Origin: Trichodesmium sp050015995
Lineage (GTDB): Bacteria; Cyanobacteriota; Cyanobacteriia; Cyanobacteriales; Microcoleaceae
DNA: 64,000 nucleotides
Direction of reading: 5' to 3'
NCBI RefSeq assembly: GCF_050015995.1
Contig: NZ_JBNHEP010000273.1
Coordinates: 1 to 64,000 of the forward strand
Shown: positions 28,369 through 36,773 of the stretch, piece after piece
Layout: each line of letters opens with the position of its first letter
How positions within the stretch are numbered: position 1 is the first letter of the stretch
Position numbers and translations under genes: made by a program
The notes under the pieces: model-generated
The model's database searches: none
The model's input: only the letters and a program-made list of their open reading frames with translations
Told to the model about the DNA's origin: nothing

Positions 28369-28603
28369 GCACTAAAAGATCTAGCGACAGGATGATAGGT
28401 GACAAAAGCAGTAGTCGTTTGCTCTGGATCAAGCTGTTCGCTCTCATATATCGATATCCCAATGCGATCGCATCCCAATAATTGCAAATGTGGCATTCGA
28501 TCCATCACCATCGGACAAGCTGGATAGCCAAAACTATACCGAGAACCCTGATACCTTTGGGCTAATACATCGCGAATGTTATCTGGCTCTAAATCTCCAT
28601 AGC
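28338..28603 (-). pseudogene. metH: C-terminal remnant of B12-dependent methionine synthase
   Basis: The minus-strand frame encodes about 88 residues of the MetH activation domain: DNIRDVLAQRYQGSRYSFGY, PACP, RIGISIYESEQLDPEQTTTA and TYHPVARSF, ending at a stop at 28338-28340. MetH is the cobalamin-dependent methionine synthase and this domain binds S-adenosylmethionine during reactivation. The rest of the gene (~1100 codons) is absent: upstream of the fragment the sequence switches abruptly to a piece of the ferredoxin-like gene. This sequence keeps a cyanobacterial style, including a GCGATCGC site. Confidence 0.88.
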
Positions 28604-28607
28604 ATGA

Positions 28608-28681
28608 GGATTATTTGTCGGTGAAAAAAGCGGATTTTTCCAAACTTTCACTTTATGAGGAGTTCCGAGAAATTTATTTGT
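28608..28681 (+). pseudogene. Fragment of the ferredoxin-like gene
   Basis: Matches 18078-18152 with few changes and encodes KKADFSKLSLYEEFREIYL (original KKAEFSKLALYEELREIYV). It abuts the metH remnant on one side and the 3' end of the permease gene on the other. Confidence 0.9.
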
Positions 28682-29552
28682 TGATGTCTTTAACAAAGCC
28701 GGATTGCGTCAAAATCCCCTGGGATGGACTGAACAGGAACGCCAGCAGAAAAAGCCCAAAAGCTACTAGAACGATGGCAGACCCCGAAGGAATATCCAGG
28801 TAGTAGCTCAAATACATCCCGGCAATACTGGCAAATGCCCCCAGAAAGCCACCCAAAATCATCATCTGGTGCAGTTCTTTGACCAGCAGATAAGCCGTGC
28901 TTCCAGGTGCCACCAGCATGGCAATCACCAGTAAAACTCCTACGGTTTGCATACTGGCAACCACCGTCAGGCTAATGGCGGTGACCATCCCGAGGTAATA
29001 CCAGCGCACCCTCATGCCACCGGCCTGAGCACCAATGGGGTCAAAGGTGTAAAACAACAGTTCTTTGTAAAACAGCAAGACGCCGATCACAATGATTAAC
29101 GTGATGCCGAAGGTCTGCTTCAGATTGCCCTGGGTAACCCCCAGGATGTCGCCAAACAAAATGTGCATCACATCGATACGGTTTGCTCCTGGCAGCACCG
29201 TTACCAGTGTTGTGCCAGTCGCTAAAAACAATGAAAAGATCAATGCCATTACGGCATCCAGCTTGAGGCGGGATTTCGACTCAATGCCCGACAGGACGAC
29301 GGCACTCACTACCCCCGCCACCAGCGCCCCCAGCGACAGGGGCAACCTCAGAAACACAGCCACCGGCAACCCTGCCATGACAGAGTGAGCAATCATGTCC
29401 CCCATCATGCTCATCTGCTGCACGATCATGTAGCTGCCCACGACAGCGCACAAAATGCCCAGCAAAATTCCCATAATCAGAGCATTGCGCATGAATTCAA
29501 AGTTTAGGGGTTCAAGTAGTACGTTCAAGAAATTCTCCTTTTGATTTATCAA
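28674..29552 (-). CDS. znuB: Zinc-type ABC transporter, membrane permease
   Basis: A 292-residue inner-membrane permease of the ZnuB/MntB family with eight or nine hydrophobic helices (start NFEFMRNALIMGILLGILCA; typical GDMIAHSVMAGLP and GVLLVIAMLVAPGSTAYLL). It forms the channel of a metal importer together with the ATPase at 29570-30289, which is 17 bp upstream in the same operon. Zinc is preferred over manganese because of the ligands of the binding protein (30618-31619). G+C-rich compared with the surroundings. Its 3' end overlaps a duplicated gene fragment, so the last few residues may differ from relatives. Confidence 0.85.
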   Translation of the reverse strand: MINQKENFLNVLLEPLNFEFMRNALIMGILLGILCAVVGSYMIVQQMSMMGDMIAHSVMAGLPVAVFLRLPLSLGALVAGVVSAVVLSGIESKSRLKLDAVMALIFSLFLATGTTLVTVLPGANRIDVMHILFGDILGVTQGNLKQTFGITLIIVIGVLLFYKELLFYTFDPIGAQAGGMRVRWYYLGMVTAISLTVVASMQTVGVLLVIAMLVAPGSTAYLLVKELHQMMILGGFLGAFASIAGMYLSYYLDIPSGSAIVLVAFGLFLLAFLFSPSQGILTQSGFVKDINK

Positions 29553-29569
29553 TTCCGATGGTGTAGAGA

Positions 29570-30289
29570 TTAGCAGGCGGCGAATAGTACCGGCCCTTCG
29601 TAGGCGGTCAGCAGGTTATCTTCTGTCATGACTTCGTGGCGCGGGCCTTTGGCGACAACGTGCTTGTTCAGCAATAACAGCTGATCGTAATTATCCAGGG
29701 TTTTGCTGAGGTCATGAGTGATGATGAGCAAGGTTTTGGCCTCGGCCTTCAGCTCGTTAAAAATGTCGAACATAATGGATTCCGTTTTCCGATCCACTCC
29801 AGTGAAGGGTTCATCCAGAATCAGGAGTTCGGCTTCTTTTGCCAGGGCACGGGCTAAAAAGACCCGCTGCTGCTGACCGCCGGATAGGTCGCTGATGCTG
29901 CGATCGCGGTACTCATACATCCCCACCCGCTGTAGCGCTGCCTTCACCAGCTCGCGAGATTGGGGACTGGGCCGACGAAACAGCCCGGTTTGCAGGGTAC
30001 GGCCCATCATGGCAACATTCCAGACAGTGACGGGATAGTCCCAATCAATTTGCGATCGTTGGGGCACGTAGGCAACCTGCGAAAGCTGCGGTGTCAGAGG
30101 TTTCCCTTTCAGCAGGGCTGTACCAGTAGCCGAATGAATCAGCCCCAGCATGGCTTTGACCATTGTGCTTTTACCCGCCCCGTTTGGGCCGATGATGCCC
30201 ACTAACTCGCCAGCGTCAAAGGTACAACTCACATTGTTGAGCGCCGTGAAACTGCGATACCTCACGGACAAATCTTGAACGATCAGCAT
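29570..30289 (-). CDS. znuC: Zinc-type ABC transporter, ATP-binding subunit
   Basis: A 239-residue ATPase with Walker A (GPNGAGKST, residues 34-42), Q-loop, signature LSGGQQQR and Walker B LLILDEP followed by the H-loop (LLIITHDLS). It powers the permease encoded 17 bp downstream. The first gene of the minus-strand pair, it is transcribed divergently from the binding-protein gene; the 328-bp region between them contains a palindromic operator candidate at 30356-30371. A fragment of its 3' end is duplicated at 21257-21495. Confidence 0.88.
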   Translation of the reverse strand: MLIVQDLSVRYRSFTALNNVSCTFDAGELVGIIGPNGAGKSTMVKAMLGLIHSATGTALLKGKPLTPQLSQVAYVPQRSQIDWDYPVTVWNVAMMGRTLQTGLFRRPSPQSRELVKAALQRVGMYEYRDRSISDLSGGQQQRVFLARALAKEAELLILDEPFTGVDRKTESIMFDIFNELKAEAKTLLIITHDLSKTLDNYDQLLLLNKHVVAKGPRHEVMTEDNLLTAYEGPVLFAAC

Positions 30290-30355
30290 AGTCTGCCTCT
30301 AGAAAAAAGTGAATAGAAAATGAAAAAAATATGATATGAATATGATAAAATATGA

Positions 30356-30371
30356 TAATGGTATACTATTA
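30356..30371. promoter_or_regulatory. Candidate metal-regulator operator between the transporter genes
   Basis: TAATGGTATACTATTA is palindromic at seven of eight pairs and is preceded by TGATAA. It lies 67 bp before the ATPase gene in a divergent, very A+T-rich promoter region, the place expected for a Zur- or Fur-type repressor. Binding is inferred only. Confidence 0.4.
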
Positions 30372-30617
30372 CAAATATATATCAAAATTTAACAATTTCC
30401 CAGTTGAGGGGAAATTGAGAGTTGTCGTTTAGCGTCATGATGCTGCTAGATAAGACTTCCAGAGGGTTGCCAAGGGGAGCGACTGAATTTTTCAGTCTGC
30501 TCAGTTGCGACAACCTTCTGTTACAGATGCAGACTGGGTTTGTTTACCACAGTCATGTTCTGGACTTAATAAGATTTTTTCTTGACTATATACTATATAC
30601 TTATTCAGGAGACTTCA

Positions 30618-31619
30618 ATGCGTTTTTTATTTCAGTCAAAGCCTGGTTTTGCAGGGACTTTTGCGGCTTTAGCAGTTGTGGTTGGCTTGGCGGCTGGTGG
30701 CGGCACTGCCGAGACGATCTCCACCCAGAGGGAAGCGAGAGATGCCGATGAAATCGCCAATGCCGATGGCGGGACTCCGGAGGTCGTCGCCTCCTACAGC
30801 GTTCTCTGCAGCATGGTGGAGCAAATTGCGAAGGGGGTGTTGGAACCCAACTGTCTGATCGACTATGAACAAGACCCGCACACATATCAAGCTAGGCCGT
30901 CTGACCGACGGGCGATCGAGGTGGCGGATGCCGTCTTCTACGCGGGGATGAACTTTGAGCCGGCGATTATTGAGATGGCGGAAGCAAGCACCACCCCAGC
31001 CCCCAAAGTGGCGGTACACGAAGAAGCCGTCCAGGACATTATTGAAGTGGAGGAAGAAGGGGAAGTGGAACCCGACCCCCACATTTGGCATGACGTTGAA
31101 AACGGCATCCGCATGGTGGAGGTAATTGAGCAAACCCTTACTAAAATCGACCCCGACAATGCCGATACCTACACAAGCAATGCTGATGCCCTCACCAGTA
31201 AGTTGGAGCGCTTAGACGCCTGGATTCCCAAACAAATTGCCACCATTCCAGAGAATCAGCGCCGTCTGATCACGACCCACGATGCCATGAGCTATTACTC
31301 CAGAGCCTATGGCCTGACGGTGGAAGATACCCTGTTGGGAGTCTCAACGGACGAACAACCCACAGCAGCCAAGGTTAAATCCCTATCCGAGAGGATTAAG
31401 GCGATCGGCGTCCCCGTTTTGTTTGCGGAACTGACCGCCAACGACAAGGTGCTGGGCACCGTCGCCAATGAGGCGGGCGTGAATATTTCAGAGGATGTGC
31501 TGATTGCCGACGGCATCGGGGAAAAGGGCACTCCCGCAGGCAGCTATCAGGGCATGCTGGTTTACAACACCTGCACCATTGTCACCGGCTTGGGGGGCAC
31601 CTGTTCGGAGTTTAAGTAA
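30618..31619 (+). CDS. znuA: Zinc-type ABC transporter, periplasmic metal-binding protein
   Basis: A 333-residue cluster A-I binding protein. The start at 30618 is chosen because CAGGAG lies 8 bp before it and a signal segment (GFAGTFAALAVVVGLAAGGG) follows. Predicted metal ligands are His88 (DPHTYQ), His155 (DPHIWHD), His221 (TTHDAMSYY) and Asp298 (IADGIG). Manganese-type relatives have Glu at the third position, so His221 points to zinc. The His-rich loop of many ZnuA proteins is replaced by an acidic stretch (IIEVEEEGEVEPD). Two C-terminal/N-terminal cysteines could form a disulfide. It diverges from znuC/znuB. Confidence 0.85.
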   Translation: MRFLFQSKPGFAGTFAALAVVVGLAAGGGTAETISTQREARDADEIANADGGTPEVVASYSVLCSMVEQIAKGVLEPNCLIDYEQDPHTYQARPSDRRAIEVADAVFYAGMNFEPAIIEMAEASTTPAPKVAVHEEAVQDIIEVEEEGEVEPDPHIWHDVENGIRMVEVIEQTLTKIDPDNADTYTSNADALTSKLERLDAWIPKQIATIPENQRRLITTHDAMSYYSRAYGLTVEDTLLGVSTDEQPTAAKVKSLSERIKAIGVPVLFAELTANDKVLGTVANEAGVNISEDVLIADGIGEKGTPAGSYQGMLVYNTCTIVTGLGGTCSEFK

Positions 31620-31683
31620 GCCTCATGCTTCTGGGCTAAGCAGCCCAATCAGAACTCCTTAGAGCCAGAGCTGTGTAGGGTGA

Positions 31684-32485
31684 TTAACTGTTAAACTTAA
31701 ACTGTAGAAAATAATTGTAAAATTTACAAAAGTGTTGTAGTTTTAAATAAAATCTGAAAAATAGAAAGTGAATGCGACTTGTTGACAGGCATATTATTAA
31801 CCGAACACATCAGTATTGGCAAGTTTCTGATGAATTAGCCTTTAAGTCGAAAAACTTGTACAACTTGGCTAATTATTATTGTCGTCAGCATTTTTTCAAG
31901 TTCTCAAAAAGTCTGGATTTAACTAAACTGTACCACGCCACCAAAAATAGTGATGCTCTGTAAGCATTACCAACTAAAGTATCAAAACAAATAATCAAAT
32001 GCTTGATTGCAACTTGGCGTGGTTATTTTCAGGCAATGAGAGAATGGTCAAAACGTCCAGAAAAGTTTTTGGGCAAGCCCAAAATACCCAAATATAAGGA
32101 CAAAATCAAAGGTAGAAATGTAGTTATATATTCATGCATAATCAGTCTACAAAGCTCCTCTAAAAGATGGTATTTGTCACTTATCAATGAGTGAAATCAA
32201 AATACCTGTAGTTGTGGAAACTGTAATCTAAGTGAGGATAGTACCTGCTACTAGCTGCTATATAATTGAAGTAGTCTATGAAAAAACGAATCAGCCACAA
32301 ATACACTCAAGATATGTAGCCGGGATTGATTTAGGGATTGATAGATTAGTTGCTCTATCTACAAACAAGCCTAGTGTTAAGCCTATGCTTGTTAACGGGA
32401 AGCCACTAAAAAGTGTTAATCAGCTTTACAACAAGCGTAAAGCCAAGTACCAAAGTCATCTCAAAGGGAACAAAAAAAGCAGTCG
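31684..32485 (+). pseudogene. tnpB: Degenerate IS200/IS605-type element with broken tnpB, copy 3
   Basis: It begins with the same end sequence as the intact element (ACTGTTAAACTTAAACTGTAG at 31687 onward). The tnpB is readable in three pieces (31772-31963, 32003-32194, 32232-32485) separated by stops and a frameshift, and includes GIDLGIDRLVALS. The homology stops at about 32485, in the middle of tnpB, where it joins the hisI-like fragment. Confidence 0.88.
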
Positions 32486-32550
32486 GGCGCAAGTAACAAA
32501 CCTTCCTCAACCTCTTCTACGGAAGTGCGAGTGGTAAATAGGGGATTCAT
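32486..32550 (-). pseudogene. Probable 5' fragment of a hisI-type gene
   Basis: The minus-strand frame starts ATG at 32550 and encodes about 22 residues including RTSVEEVEEGLLLAP before joining the tnpB remnant. A VEEG..LAP pattern is typical for the N-terminus of phosphoribosyl-AMP cyclohydrolase (HisI), a zinc enzyme of histidine synthesis; HisI paralogues are known members of Zur regulons. A Zur/Fur-like box lies 22 bp upstream. The match rests on few residues and is tentative. Confidence 0.45.
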
Positions 32551-32564
32551 GTTAGCTAAATTTT

Positions 32565-32588
32565 GTAATGAATGATAATCATTATTAC
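32565..32588. promoter_or_regulatory. Strong Zur/Fur-like operator
   Basis: A 24-bp palindrome with 11 of 12 pairs matched contains TGATAATCATTATTA at 32573-32587, one mismatch from the 7-1-7 consensus TGATAATNATTATCA. It lies just upstream of the hisI-like fragment on the minus strand. Confidence 0.7.
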
Positions 32589-32608
32589 ATACAAAGCAGT
32601 GTTTAATT

Positions 32609-32868
32609 GGCGTTGCTCAAATGTAATGATAAATGTTGTAGAATTTCAAACATGATATGTCCGAAATGTAACTCCACCCACACTAGGAAAAATGGCCGAA
32701 GACGTGACCAACAGTGTTTCCAATGTCGAATATGTGGTCGTCAATTCGTTGACGACCCTAAGAGTCAACCCTATTCACCACAGATGAAAGAACTTCGTCT
32801 TCTGCTGCACTATCTAAAATTTCAAACTCTTCCTACATAAGTATAGATCATTACTAATCAGCAACGCC
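32609..32868 (+). mobile_element. 260-bp IS1-type miniature element with 8-bp target duplication
   Basis: The ends are inverted repeats (GGCGTTGCT at both tips, then GTAATGAT after five mismatched bases). The element is flanked by perfect direct repeats GTTTAATT at 32601-32608 and 32869-32876, the 8-bp size expected for IS1. Inside, the frame starting at 32652 encodes the IS1 InsA zinc-finger (MICPKCNSTHTRKNGRR, CRICGRQFV) and then stops; the InsB catalytic part is missing. It must have moved with help from a full IS1 elsewhere. Confidence 0.9.
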
Positions 32869-32875
32869 GTTTAAT

Positions 32876-33196
32876 TTACCTAGAAACTTTGGCAGTCAGG
32901 CGATTGAGCAGTTGATTTAAATAGTCGGGCAGATGGGAATATTGATAGGGTTTATTCAAGCGTTGGCAATCTGTATTAAACTCGCAGTCTGGTAAAATTT
33001 TTCCCGTGTTGCCATCGACAAAAACATTCCAATATTTACCTATTAAACCGACAATACTAATGTTAATCATCCACTCATTATTATCAAAACAGGTTGCACC
33101 TACAACCTCAAACAAGTGATGATGTTCTGGAAATACTTCCAGATGGGACAAGAGATAATCGAGGGCTGTTTGTTTGATAGTAGTTAATTCTAACAT
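32876..33196 (-). CDS. Conserved hypothetical protein, 106 residues
   Basis: A short protein with TTIKQTALDYLLSHLEVFPE near the start and WNVFVDGNTGKILPD in the middle, a pattern reminiscent of small peptidase-propeptide/YopX-like beta folds, but I do not recognise a named family. No signal peptide. The IS1-type element has inserted exactly at its stop codon (32876-32878 overlaps the target duplication), so the coding part is undamaged. Confidence 0.55.
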   Translation of the reverse strand: MLELTTIKQTALDYLLSHLEVFPEHHHLFEVVGATCFDNNEWMINISIVGLIGKYWNVFVDGNTGKILPDCEFNTDCQRLNKPYQYSHLPDYLNQLLNRLTAKVSR

Positions 33197-33322
33197 ACAG
33201 GTGTAATCTTCAAGTATTTACCAGAAAATTGGGTTTAAAGCCTCGCCCATAAGCGGGCGACTGTTTAGTTTATTTTATGTCAATAAATATGTTATCCTAA
33301 ATATTAGCTTAAGAGTCAAATT

Positions 33323-33491
33323 ATGAAAGCTAGATTTAAGTATTGTATTTATCCAAGACCGGGACAAAAACACTAATTAGCAAAGCTATGTAGAAATACA
33401 ACCAGAAATCTTGCCTAAAACTGATAATTCAGTAGGTATAGATTTAGGTATCAAAACCTTTGCCACATTTAGCGATGGCACAAAGATTTAA
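33323..33491 (+). pseudogene. tnpB: Small tnpB remnant
   Basis: It opens MKARFKYCIYPRPGQKH, the TnpB N-terminus, then stops and jumps to VEIQPEILPKTDNSVGIDLG and IKTFATFSDGTKI, the RuvC-I region. Most of the gene is deleted. It represents a tnpB lineage different from the others in the window. Confidence 0.85.
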
Positions 33492-33578
33492 GATCGCTAA
33501 TAAGGCTAATATTTAGATTTTTTAGTCTGATATTCTAGATTAGTAAAGCATCAAAATAACTATATCCCCTAAGTAAAA

Positions 33579-34134
33579 ATGTTAACTATTGGAACACAAA
33601 AAAGCGATCGAATTAGCACAATTACTAATACAACTTGGGCTGAATATATTAGTTTAGATTTGCCCACTAAACGAGTCTCATTTCGCAATGGAGTTATTAC
33701 TATCGTGTCCCCAGGACTATCCCATGAATTAATTGGTGATTATATTAGAGCAATTATTTGGGCTTACTGTCGTCAAAACAACTTTGCACTGTTTCCTTAC
33801 AATCAAACTACTCTTAAGGAAGATGGAATTGAAGGGAAAGAACCTGATGTAGCTTACTGTTTTGAAATAGACAATAGACTTGCCAGATTTGGCAGTAGAA
33901 ATAAATCTAACATCAGGGAGTATCGACGATTTAACTAAATATCAATACTTAAAAATTCCTGAAGTTTGGCTATGGGAAAACAATAAAGTTAGATTCTTTG
34001 TTGATCGTGATTCAGGATATTTAGAATTAACAATAAGCAATTCTCTGCCTAATTTAAACAGCGATCGTATGACAACAATTGTCAATAGTTGTTTTGGTAG
34101 AAGTGTTTTAGAAGTAGAAAATTATTTCCCTTAA
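33579..34134 (+). pseudogene. Uma2-family (DUF820) endonuclease gene with a frameshift
   Basis: The first frame encodes WAEYISLDLPTKRVSFRNGV, SPGLSHELIGDYI and GKEPDVAYCFEI. Near 33880 the frame must shift by one to continue as LPDLAVEINLTSGSIDDLTK, YQYLKIPEVWLWE and the C-terminus to 34134. Together they make one ~185-residue Uma2 protein of the PD-(D/E)XK nuclease fold, a family hugely expanded in cyanobacteria and of unclear role. It is either a genuine frameshift mutation or a sequencing error. Confidence 0.82.
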
Positions 34135-34157
34135 AGCTTAATTAAAAAATCACAAAA

Positions 34158-34676
34158 ATGAACCAAAACGAATCTATACTTCCCTTAAAAATCGCCGTCC
34201 TAACAGTTTCTGATACAAGAACCGAAGCTGATGATAAATCTGGCAAAATATTAGTGGATAATTTAACCACAACAGGTCATTTATTAGCAGAAAAAACTAT
34301 TGTTCCCGATAACATTTACCAAATTCGTGCTGTAGTATCTAGATGGGTTGCATCATTATCTGTCCAAGTAATTTTGACGACTGGTGGTACAGGAGTTACA
34401 GGACGAGATGGTACACCAGAAGCCATTAAACCACTCTTAGACAAAGAAATTGAAGGGTTTGGTGAGATATTTCGGATGATTTCCTATCAAGAAATTAAAA
34501 CCTCTACCATTCAGTCTCGAACTTTGGCAGGCGTAGCTAACGGTACTTATATCTTTTGTTTACCTGGTTCTAGTGGTGCTTGTCAAACAGGATGGAGTAT
34601 TATCAAAGAGCAACTAGATTCTCGTAATCGTCCTTGTAATTTGGCTCAATTGATACCGAGATTAACTGAAACTTAA
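34158..34676 (+). CDS. moaB: Molybdenum cofactor biosynthesis protein B
   Basis: A 172-residue MoaB/MogA-type protein, the usual length. It carries the motifs VLTVSDTR, ILTTGGTGVTGRDGTPEA, the SRTLAGV region and FCLPGSSGACQ that make the molybdopterin-binding pocket. The family adenylylates molybdopterin before molybdenum insertion; MoaB versions may instead be accessory. The last ~12 codons (LAQLIPRLTET) occur twice more at 36503-36538 and 37352-37388. Confidence 0.9.
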   Translation: MNQNESILPLKIAVLTVSDTRTEADDKSGKILVDNLTTTGHLLAEKTIVPDNIYQIRAVVSRWVASLSVQVILTTGGTGVTGRDGTPEAIKPLLDKEIEGFGEIFRMISYQEIKTSTIQSRTLAGVANGTYIFCLPGSSGACQTGWSIIKEQLDSRNRPCNLAQLIPRLTET

Positions 34677-34703
34677 AAATGGTCGGGCGATCGCTTTGTT
34701 ACT

Positions 34704-34933
34704 TAGGGCTTGCTGAAAAAGTCTTATGGGTGAGGGTAGGAGTCAGGAGACAGGAGGAGTAAGAAATTTAGAGGAGGCAGGAGAAAGAATTATCCCTTGA
34801 TTTTTCTGCCTTATGCAACCCTTTCATCCTAAATTTTTCAGCTTTAAGGAGCAAAAAGCTTGTACTTTTTCAAGACCATTATCGGCTAAAATCTTTATCT
34901 GTAAATGCTTTTAGATTTAATCAGCAAGCCCTA
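34704..34933. mobile_element. 230-bp miniature element with TAGGGCTTGCTGA ends
   Basis: TAGGGCTTGCTGA at 34704-34716 and its exact reverse complement TCAGCAAGCCCTA at 34921-34933 form perfect 13-bp inverted repeats. There is no gene inside. A decayed relative sits at about 37963-38075 (GGACTTGCTGATTAAA, GGTCTTGAAAAAGTACAAG). Confidence 0.85.
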
Positions 34934-35078
34934 CATAAAAAACTGTGAGCTAGAGAAAGCCATCCCGTTTTAACCGATCGCAGTGGAGCGGGGCTTACAA
35001 GGGGGCGAATTCGATTTGCCCCACAGCCCCTTGCGAACGTGGGTTTTAACCCCGTGTATCTAAATTCTTGATAATAAT

Positions 35079-36404
35079 TTAAAACAGATTTTGCATATTC
35101 TTGATGCCGGCTACAAATGCTGCACCGACCAATTGACAACGCTCGTAAAAATCTTGTTCACTGGTGTGGATGTTAGAAGTTTCGTTGGATGTTACAAGTC
35201 CCCTATTATATTCAATTGTCACCGTATTTATGGTTTTTGATATTAGGTTGTTATCATTAATGTCAAGATAATAATTGGCTTTTTTTATCACTTCTTCTAA
35301 CCTTTTCAGCATGGTATTGGTAGCACCATAAACATCAGGACGCGATTTTTCCCAATTATCAATATTAATGGGTAGTCTGTTAGAAGCCTCCCGTATCATG
35401 CTTATAAAAGGCTCGACAAAAGCTTCCATTTGAGATCGATTAACAGTACTGTATTTATCAGGCTCGTCAGGACATGAGACATCTAGGACAGACACCAATG
35501 GTCTAACTAACTCTTGATACGATTTCAAGTCATAGGTATTGCGCAGATAATCTAGTAGTGCTTTGGTATCTGTACCACCATTGTGCGGTGCAAACTTAGT
35601 TAAGTTCATACCATCTAGTTTTGGTGAAAATAACGCATCGAGTATTTCATGGGAAAATGCTGAATAACTATGTGGTTCTAAACAGATAATAGGATAATTC
35701 GGATTTGTCATATACGCAGCAGCACGACATGCTCCAGCTACAGCAATACTCAAATCATGATTCTTTTTTAACCCTAGTTTTGTTTCGACCGTAGGCTGAG
35801 AAATATCTTTGTATAGAGGAGTCCCACGATAAGTGTGTGTATTGTAGACCTGATTAGTTCTACCTTCTTTTGCTGGGGCGCGATTGCCATTGCTGATAAT
35901 TAAATTTGTCAATACTGCCGAACCACAGACAAAATTTTGATTATTTTGCCAAATACTTCCAGATACCTCCAAAACCCCAATATCTGCTTGATTCCAAATT
36001 GTGTAAGGATTGCTAGAGCATAGGGATTCATCAGCAATTACGTCATCAGATAATAGTCCATCAACACAAGAAGGTGGTAAGGTTCCGGCATGTGGTACAT
36101 CAAGTATCATTTGTTTTTGAGTGCCTAAAGTACTAGGTCGGATAAAGCTGATGCTAGAGTCACTACGCCCCGTAATAAAAAGTGTATCGACCAATGATAC
36201 AACGTATACGGGCGTATCTTTATACTCAAAATATGGTCGTGCCACCAATACCATGGCATTGTACATTTCTTGTGACGTATTAGGATATTGTTTTTTTAAC
36301 CAACTAGAGAATATGACTTGATCTGAAAACTCTTCGAGTATATTTCGATTGCTTAAATCCTTTCCTGTAAAACGCTGTATAAAATCAATTGCTGTTGTGT
36401 GCAT
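35079..36404 (-). CDS. Unknown 441-residue protein, possibly FGase-like
   Basis: No family recognised with confidence. A central part reads ILDVPHAGTLPPSCVDGLLS, then QADIGVLEVSG and LIISNGNRAPAKEG, which faintly resembles the VPHAG and DLNR parts of N-formylglutamate amidohydrolases (zinc hydrolases). Other histidine- and acid-bearing stretches are YNTHTYRGTPLY, CLEPHSYSAFSHE and KFAPHNGGTD, good candidates for metal binding. No signal peptide and no membrane helix. It stands alone. A metal-dependent hydrolase is my best guess. Confidence 0.6.
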   Translation of the reverse strand: MHTTAIDFIQRFTGKDLSNRNILEEFSDQVIFSSWLKKQYPNTSQEMYNAMVLVARPYFEYKDTPVYVVSLVDTLFITGRSDSSISFIRPSTLGTQKQMILDVPHAGTLPPSCVDGLLSDDVIADESLCSSNPYTIWNQADIGVLEVSGSIWQNNQNFVCGSAVLTNLIISNGNRAPAKEGRTNQVYNTHTYRGTPLYKDISQPTVETKLGLKKNHDLSIAVAGACRAAAYMTNPNYPIICLEPHSYSAFSHEILDALFSPKLDGMNLTKFAPHNGGTDTKALLDYLRNTYDLKSYQELVRPLVSVLDVSCPDEPDKYSTVNRSQMEAFVEPFISMIREASNRLPINIDNWEKSRPDVYGATNTMLKRLEEVIKKANYYLDINDNNLISKTINTVTIEYNRGLVTSNETSNIHTSEQDFYERCQLVGAAFVAGIKNMQNLF

Positions 36405-36502
36405 GACTTTGCATTTATTTTTCTAACATAAACTAAATAAACATTACCATATCTGATATTGTCAGAGTTCAAAGAAAAATTAAACCTAGCGTAAGATAGA
36501 AG

Positions 36503-36538
36503 TTTGGCTCAATTGATACCGAGATTAACTGAAACTTA
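36503..36538 (+). repeat. Copy of the moaB 3' end
   Basis: TTTGGCTCAATTGATACCGA and the following bases match the last codons of moaB (34640-34676). AAACCTAGCGTAAGATAG just before it also resembles the 3' end of the cytochrome b561 gene, so the segment is a copied chimeric gene end. Confidence 0.85.
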
Positions 36539-36773
36539 GAAATGAGCTGGCGATCGCTCTGTTACTACTAATTGGCCAGTATCAGCGATCGCTGGAAAAA
36601 TTTTAAAATGATTATTTTTGTACTATCAGAATTGATTTTCGTCTAAACTTATCGCTGCCATAAAAACTTCTCAAGTAATAATGACCACAAAGTTCTTATA
36701 GAAAATTTACAATTGATATTAAATTTTAAAATTTAATAAATAGTATCACTGTAAAATAACTTGCGGGAAAATC

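Noticed and set aside
30669..31133. 154-codon minus-strand frame inside the binding-protein gene
   Set aside because: Shadow of the G+C-rich znuA-type gene; it shows no family pattern.
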